In this document: piece by piece, positions 59,489 to 64,000 of the stretch
How the letters are laid out: each line of letters starts with the position of its first letter
Numbering within the stretch: position 1 is the first letter of the stretch
DNA from: Methylobacterium sp.
GTDB lineage: Bacteria; Pseudomonadota; Alphaproteobacteria; Rhizobiales; Beijerinckiaceae
Reading direction: 5' to 3'
Length of the DNA: 64,000 nt
Assembly: GCA_020253445.1 (NCBI GenBank)
Contig: JADCBP010000002.1
Location: 100,294 to 164,293, forward strand
Program-made: the position numbers and the translations under genes
Notes under the pieces: model-generated
Seen by the model: the letters and a program-made list of their open reading frames with translations, nothing else
The model's database searches: none
What the model was told of the DNA's origin: nothing

Positions 59489-60508
59489 TCAGCGCACGGG
59501 CGGCGCGAAGAGGATGCCACCTTCGCTCCAGAGCTGGTTCAACCCGCGCGGGATGCCTAAACGGGAACCCGTGCCCACATTGCGCTCATAGAGTTCGGCA
59601 TAGTTCCCCACGGCCTCGATGGCCCGGCGCGCCCAGTCATCCGAGAGGCCGAGCATCTTGCCAAGCCCGCCTTCCGCACCGATGAGGCGGCGCACATCCG
59701 GCTTGTTCGATTGCGCGGCGGCGGTAAGCGTTTTGGTGGAAACGCCGAGTTCCTCGGCATTGATCAGCGCGAAGGCCACCCATTTCACGACCATGTGCCA
59801 GCGCATGTCATCCGCGCGCGTCACGGGGCCGAGGGGTTCCTTCGAAATGATATCCGGCAGGATCACGGCATCGCCGGGTTTCTCGAGCTTCAGGCGCTCG
59901 GCGAACAGGCCGGAATTATCAGTGGTCATCGCCTCGCATTCGCCCTTGGCGAAGCCCGCCAACGTGGCCGCCGAATCCGGGAAAACCTTCAGTTCCACCG
60001 TCATGGCGTTCGCCGCGAAATAATCGCGCGCCACGTTCTGGCTCGTCGTGCCGGCCTGCACGCAGACCTTCTTGCCGCCGAGTTCGAGCGCGGAGGTGAT
60101 GTTCGTGTTTCTGCGCACCATGAAGCCCTGGCCGTCATGGAACAGCACGCCCGCGAAGATGAGACCAAGCTCCGCCTCACGCTGCAGGGTCCAGGTGGAA
60201 TTGCGCGACAGGATATCGATCTTGCCCGACTTCAGCGCCTCGAAACGCTCGGAAGCCGAGAGCGGCAAGAAGCTCACGCGATCCGCGTTGCCGAGCACGG
60301 CCGCCGCCACGGCGCGGCAGAAATCGACGTCGAACCCGGCCCATTTTCCGTCCTGCTGGAAGGAAAAGCCATAAAGGCCCATGCTCACGCCGCATTGCAG
60401 CGTGCCACGCTGGCGCACCTGCTCCAGCGTGCCGGATTGCGCCACAGCGCCGGAGGCTAGGCCCAGAAAGACGACTGAGGCGGCCGCGAGGCTCTTGCGC
60501 CAGGACAT
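59489..60508 (-). CDS. AapJ-like amino-acid ABC substrate-binding protein
   Basis: 339 residues; signal peptide MSWRKSLAAASVVFLGLASGAVAQ, then family 3 solute-binding protein: LEQVRQRGTLQCGVSMGLYGFSFQQDGKWAGFDVDFCRAVAAAVLG and GECEAMTTDNSGLFAERL. RBS GAGGAGG. General L-amino-acid type. No permease genes adjacent, so an orphan in this window. Confidence 0.92.
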   Translation of the reverse strand: MSWRKSLAAASVVFLGLASGAVAQSGTLEQVRQRGTLQCGVSMGLYGFSFQQDGKWAGFDVDFCRAVAAAVLGNADRVSFLPLSASERFEALKSGKIDILSRNSTWTLQREAELGLIFAGVLFHDGQGFMVRRNTNITSALELGGKKVCVQAGTTSQNVARDYFAANAMTVELKVFPDSAATLAGFAKGECEAMTTDNSGLFAERLKLEKPGDAVILPDIISKEPLGPVTRADDMRWHMVVKWVAFALINAEELGVSTKTLTAAAQSNKPDVRRLIGAEGGLGKMLGLSDDWARRAIEAVGNYAELYERNVGTGSRLGIPRGLNQLWSEGGILFAPPVR

Positions 60509-60518
60509 GATGACCTCC

Positions 60519-61121
60519 TCAGACCTGCGGTCCGTGCCGGATGATGACTTTCGCGCCAACGGGCACGCGTTCGAAAAGGTCGATCACATCGCCATTGGCG
60601 AGGCGGAAACAGCCGGAGGAGATCGCCTGTCCGATCGTTTCCGGCTGGTTGGTGCCGTGAATGCGATAGACCGTGGAGCCGAGATAAAGCGCCCGTGCGC
60701 CCATGGGGTTGCCCGGTCCGCCGGCCATGAAGCGTGGCAGATAGGGTTGGCGCTGGATCATCTCGGGCGGCGGGGTCCAGTCCGGCCACTCGGCCTTGCG
60801 CGACACCTTCTGGAGGCCCGCCCACTGAAAGCCCTCGCGCCCCACGCCGATGCCGTAGCGAAGCGCTCGGTTGTTCCCCATGACGACGTAAAGGAAGCGC
60901 TCGGAGGTGTGGATCACCAACGTGTTCGGAGGCTCATTCGTTCGGAAGAACACCATCTGGCGCGCATAGGGGCCATCCTCGATCACCGTCTCGGCGGTGG
61001 AGACGCGGCCTGGCTCATCCCCGATATCCATGGTTTCAGGCGGCGGCGCGCGCCCCTGCCCCACAGCCGGGATGGCCGCAAGGCTCGCGAAAAACGCGAG
61101 AAGCAGCGGAAAACGCATCAC
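60519..61121 (-). CDS. Secreted L,D-transpeptidase (YkuD)
   Basis: 200 residues with a signal peptide (MMRFPLLLAFFASLAAIPAVGQ). YkuD domain: NTLVIHTSERFLYVVMGNNRALRYGIGVGREGFQWAG, and the catalytic HGTNQPETIGQAISSGCFRLANGDVIDL. Expected to form 3-3 cross-links or attach lipoproteins in the periplasm. Downstream of a lipoprotein gene (12 bases). Confidence 0.93.
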   Translation of the reverse strand: MMRFPLLLAFFASLAAIPAVGQGRAPPPETMDIGDEPGRVSTAETVIEDGPYARQMVFFRTNEPPNTLVIHTSERFLYVVMGNNRALRYGIGVGREGFQWAGLQKVSRKAEWPDWTPPPEMIQRQPYLPRFMAGGPGNPMGARALYLGSTVYRIHGTNQPETIGQAISSGCFRLANGDVIDLFERVPVGAKVIIRHGPQV

Positions 61122-61133
61122 TCGGACCTCTCC

Positions 61134-61619
61134 TCACTTGCAGCGGACATAAATGAAGGTGCCGTAGCGGTTATGGATCTCGGGATCGACAAAACGCATC
61201 ACCAACTGGTCGTTCGAGGCGGAGAGTATGACGCGATCCTGCCAATCGCCGGGCGGTGCCTCGAAGCCCAGATAGGTCTTGCCATCCGAAGCGCCCTTGA
61301 GGCGCAGTTCGTAGAGCTTGGGATCATCCGCCGCGTGCATCATCACGCCGTTCCGCGGCCCGGCAGTGATGTCATAGGGCTGGCGGCTGCAGAAGGAGCG
61401 CGCCTGCGCGGTGGCGCGCGCGCGGTCCTTCTCCTCGCGGAAGGAGGCAACACCCCAGCGCCCGATGAGCATCTCGCGCGTGATTTCCGTTGGACGCTCG
61501 GTCAGAGAAGAAGCCGAGGCGCCGCTCGCGGGATCACCATCCGAGGTTTCCTGCAACGAAGCACAGCCCGAGACGGCCAGTGCGACACCCAGAACCAAGG
61601 CAACGAACCGAATTGTCAT
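61134..61619 (-). CDS. Uncharacterised lipoprotein
   Basis: 161 residues with a lipobox (ALAVSGCASLQ). The mature part has ITREMLIGRWGVASFREEKDRARATAQARSFCSRQPYDITAGPRNGVMMHAADDPKLYELRLKG, an alphaproteobacterial conserved pattern of unknown function. Cotranscribed with the L,D-transpeptidase, so an envelope role is plausible (inference). Confidence 0.8.
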   Translation of the reverse strand: MTIRFVALVLGVALAVSGCASLQETSDGDPASGASASSLTERPTEITREMLIGRWGVASFREEKDRARATAQARSFCSRQPYDITAGPRNGVMMHAADDPKLYELRLKGASDGKTYLGFEAPPGDWQDRVILSASNDQLVMRFVDPEIHNRYGTFIYVRCK

Positions 61620-62083
61620 GACGCCCCCGAAAAAAAGCCCTGAGCGTCAGGTTTCAGGCGACCCCTCCCCGCGAGCTTCCATGCAAAAAACCACGCGCAT
61701 CCGGAATTGTCAAAACCTGCGCGGACCCTGGATGTCAGGGGCGGGGCTTGCGCCGGTTCCGCGCCATTCGTTCCTGCACAATCTCGATCGTGCAAGAGAA
61801 TTCGGCCGGGACGTGGCGATCGTGAAGCACGTCACCACGGTCTGCGCGCTGGCGAGGACGGATCGGGCGTTTTTGCGCGATGCCAAGAATTTCTTGCGCT
61901 TTCTGCGCGCCTCAAAGCAAAGCCGTGGCACTCCATCAAAATCATAACATGATGTTCGGTTCAGCGCATGAAGTGGTCGTTGCGTTCGGTTTCCGGGCCG
62001 TGTTTTATCCCGCTTGGAACCCGGGAAGTTGCCGGCACAAGGCAACCGCTGGACGGGAAGCAAGAAGAAGAGGGAGGATAGCC
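61620..62083. other. Gene-free leader of the branched-chain amino-acid operon
   Basis: 464 bases between divergent transcripts. Listed ORFs show no family pattern. Moderately AT-rich around 61930-62010, where promoters are expected. I see no repeat copy or RNA gene. Confidence 0.6.
61980..62008 (+). promoter_or_regulatory. Possible sigma-70 promoter before livJ-type gene
   Basis: TTGCGT, 17 bases, TTTTAT, 76 bases upstream of the ATG. Spacing is ideal but both hexamers are weak. Confidence 0.3.
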
Positions 62084-63217
62084 ATGGATCGCCGAATGTT
62101 CGTCGCGGCTGCGGCCGTGCTCTGCCTGTCGCCAGCGCTGGCGCAGGACAGGGTGAAGCTCGTCAATGTGGTGGAACTTTCCGGCGCTGGCGCGACCGCC
62201 GGCACTAACTGGAAGAACGGCATCGATATCGCCGTCGCCGAAATCAATGCCAGGGGCGGCATCCTCGGACGGCAGATCGAGATCGTGCATTACGATACGC
62301 AGACGAACCCGGGCAATACCCGCGCCGCCGTGCAGCGGGCGATCGATGAAGGCACCTATGCGGTGCTTGGCCCGGTCTTCTCCGGTCCGATCGGCGCCTC
62401 GATGCAGATTTCCCAGCGTGCCGAGATCGCGCAGATTGTCGGCGGCGAGGCTGCGGGCCTCACGAAGCAGGGCAACCCCTACATCTTCCGCACCTCGCTG
62501 AGCCAGGCAGCCGCGATGCCGAAGATCGCCGCCTATCTCCAGAACGACGTCAAGGCAAAGACCGTCGCGGTCGTCTGGGTGAACAACGATTTCGGCAAGG
62601 GCGGCCGCGACGCGATCCTCCCCGAGCTTGAGAAGCGCGGCATCAGGGTCGTGGCGGATGTCTCGACCGAGCAGGGCCAGGCGGATTTCACCTCCGATGC
62701 CATCAAGGTGAAGAACGCGAACGCCGATTCGGTGTTCGTCTATCTGAACGAGGAGGAGAGTGCCCGGTTCCTGCGCGCCGCGAAGCAGCAGGGCATCGAC
62801 AAGCCGATGATCGGTGAAACGACGCTGCTCGGCGCGAGGGTGATCGAGCTTGCGGGCGACGCCGCCAACGGCGTGCGTGGCCATGTCGGCCTCTCGATCG
62901 ACGCGCCGGTGCCGGCTTTCCAGGATTTCGGCAGGAAGTTCCAGCAGCGCTTCAACTCTTTCTCCGACCATAATGGCCTGAAGGGCTACATGGCGGTCTA
63001 CATGGTGAAATGGGCCACCGAGAAGCAGAAGAAGTTCGACAGGAAGGGCCTCGCCGACACGCTTCGTGGCGCGCGCATTACCCCGAAGGACGAGCCCGGC
63101 ATCATGATCGAAACCAGGATCGAGCAGAATGGCGACATTGACCGCGAGAGCTTCCTCGCCGAGGTCGTGGCGGGCAGGCAGGTGATCAAGCAGACCCTGC
63201 CGATGATCAACCCGTAA
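62084..63217 (+). CDS. Branched-chain amino-acid ABC substrate-binding protein
   Basis: 377 residues from MDRRMFVAAAAVLCLSPALAQ (signal peptide), after AGGGAGG. LivJ/LivK-type: VNVVELSGAGATAGTNWKNGIDIAVAEINARGGILGRQIEIVHYDTQTNPGNTRAAVQRAI. First gene of a HAAT-type importer followed by livH. The ligand may be an amino acid, amide or aromatic; sequence alone cannot tell. The long antisense ORF (587 residues) is a shadow. Confidence 0.93.
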   Translation: MDRRMFVAAAAVLCLSPALAQDRVKLVNVVELSGAGATAGTNWKNGIDIAVAEINARGGILGRQIEIVHYDTQTNPGNTRAAVQRAIDEGTYAVLGPVFSGPIGASMQISQRAEIAQIVGGEAAGLTKQGNPYIFRTSLSQAAAMPKIAAYLQNDVKAKTVAVVWVNNDFGKGGRDAILPELEKRGIRVVADVSTEQGQADFTSDAIKVKNANADSVFVYLNEEESARFLRAAKQQGIDKPMIGETTLLGARVIELAGDAANGVRGHVGLSIDAPVPAFQDFGRKFQQRFNSFSDHNGLKGYMAVYMVKWATEKQKKFDRKGLADTLRGARITPKDEPGIMIETRIEQNGDIDRESFLAEVVAGRQVIKQTLPMINP

Positions 63218-63238
63218 TCCACACGGCTCCTCCCTCCA

Positions 63239-63269
63239 TCGTCCCGGCCACCGCGCCGGGATGATCGGA
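63239..63269 (+). other. Hairpin between the binding-protein gene and livH
   Basis: ATCGTCCCGGC-cacc-GCGCCGGGATGAT forms a GC-rich stem without a T-run. May stabilise the binding-protein mRNA or attenuate livH, as in other ABC operons. Confidence 0.5.
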
Positions 63270-63298
63270 AGCCCAGAAATACCCGGAGACGTAAAGCG

Positions 63299-64000
63299 AT
63301 GGCTGAATTCGTCGCCTATCTGATCGCGGGCCTCGCGACAGGTGCCATCTACGCGCTGGCCGCCATCGGCTTCACGCTGGTCTGGCAGACCTCGCAGACC
63401 ATCAATTTCGCGCAAGGCGAATTCGTGATGCTCCCGGCGATCCTCATCCTTGCTCTGGTCAAGCTCGCGGGCGCGCCGTTCTGGTTCGCGGCCACGCTGG
63501 GTGTCGGGCTGTTCATCGCGCTCTTCGGCTGGGGCTTCAAGATCGCCATCGTCGATCCGATGATCCGCCACGGCGTGCTTCCGCTGGCGATCGCCACCAT
63601 GGCGCTGGCGATCATCATGAAGGAAGGCGCGAAGGACGGTTTCTCGGCGGAAGCGCAGAGCTTCCCGTCCCTGCTTCCGGCCCAGACGCTGAGCTTCATG
63701 GGGATTTCCATCTCGCTGCAGCATGTCGCGATCATCATCGTGGCTTCAGTGGCGATCAGCGGGCTGCAATGGTTCGTCACGCGCACCCGCACGGGCCGGC
63801 AGATGCAGGCGGCTGCGCAGAACCCCGGCGTGGCGCTCATCCTCGGCATTCCCGTGGCGCGAATGGTGATGCTGACCTTCCTCATCAATGCGGGGCTGGC
63901 CGCGCTTGCTTCCGTGCTGATCTCGCCGATCTATCTTGCGAAATTCTCGAATGGCGAGGTCATCGGCCTCTTCGCCTTCATCGCGGCCATTGTCGGCGGC
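63299..64000 (+). CDS. livH: Branched-chain amino-acid ABC permease LivH (3' end outside window)
   Basis: Open to the right edge and so missing from the ORF track. MAEFVAYLIAGLATGAIYALAAIGFTLVWQTSQTINFAQGEFVMLPAIL is the LivH N-terminus; GRQMQAAAQNPGVALILGIPVARMVMLTFLINAGLAALASVL is the conserved loop. 234 codons seen, about six helices. Inner-membrane permease of the importer begun by the preceding gene; livM, livG and livF presumably follow. Confidence 0.93.
   Translation, partial: MAEFVAYLIAGLATGAIYALAAIGFTLVWQTSQTINFAQGEFVMLPAILILALVKLAGAPFWFAATLGVGLFIALFGWGFKIAIVDPMIRHGVLPLAIATMALAIIMKEGAKDGFSAEAQSFPSLLPAQTLSFMGISISLQHVAIIIVASVAISGLQWFVTRTRTGRQMQAAAQNPGVALILGIPVARMVMLTFLINAGLAALASVLISPIYLAKFSNGEVIGLFAFIAAIVGG

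Noticed and set aside
61961-63724. 587-aa ORF opposite the binding protein and livH
   Set aside because: Spans two clear plus-strand genes; shadow.

Overview
The window is high-GC alphaproteobacterial chromosome. Gene content and order point to Hyphomicrobiales (Rhizobiales) or close kin: hslVU beside hisB-DUF2628-hisHA-hisFE-coaA, secB/dnaQ/coaE/aroE/maf/ppsR running into hemE, then hemJ, rho, mnmE, mnmG, rsmG, parA, parB. I cannot name the genus. Nearly all genes are intact and closely packed. Several very long antisense ORFs in the track are codon-bias shadows.

Layout. 1-18 kb: murJ (cut by the left edge), a metallophosphoesterase stub, hslU-DUF2157-hslV, a his/coaA block on + interrupted by a reversed LysE-type exporter, then pfkB-type kinase, Smr, mltA and TimA/Tim44-like genes, fxsA and secB, and a minus-strand run dnaQ-coaE-aroE-maf-ppsR. 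18.07-18.47 kb: a gene-free divergent gap between ppsR and hemE, the place where alphaproteobacterial oriC usually sits, with degenerate DnaA boxes and an AT-rich tract. 18.5-27 kb: hemE-hemJ, rho, mnmE-mnmG-rsmG-parA-parB, with a perfect parS on the first codons of mnmG and a one-mismatch parS in rsmG. 27-45 kb: housekeeping genes (holA, lptE, leuS, yggS, an L,D-transpeptidase, an OmpR-type regulator, xth, lolA, ftsK, glnK-amtB with a sigma-54 promoter, tesB, ubiH-type hydroxylase, LON-domain protein, thioredoxin-TPR, YbaK).

45.6-48.7 kb is the accessory patch: tRNA-Gly(GCC), frameshifted and deleted IS1595- and IS256-type transposase remnants, a DUF4399 gene divergent from an ECF sigma/anti-sigma pair, and a degenerate stretch with a 16-bp tandem duplication. 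48.7-56 kb is a sarcosine catabolism block (soxBDAG), a GATase-like AraC regulator, and a polyamine-type ABC ATPase broken by two compensating frameshifts. 56-64 kb holds katG/oxyR (divergent), an amino-acid binding protein, a second L,D-transpeptidase, a lipoprotein, and the start of a branched-chain amino-acid ABC operon (binding protein, then livH cut by the right edge).

The strongest unlisted structures are the probable origin/partition region (oriC candidate, two parS, parAB within 9 kb), a dispersed palindromic repeat family in four intergenic gaps, two copies of which supply the stop codon of the adjacent gene, and several decaying genes. I found no CRISPR array, prophage or clearly new multi-gene system.
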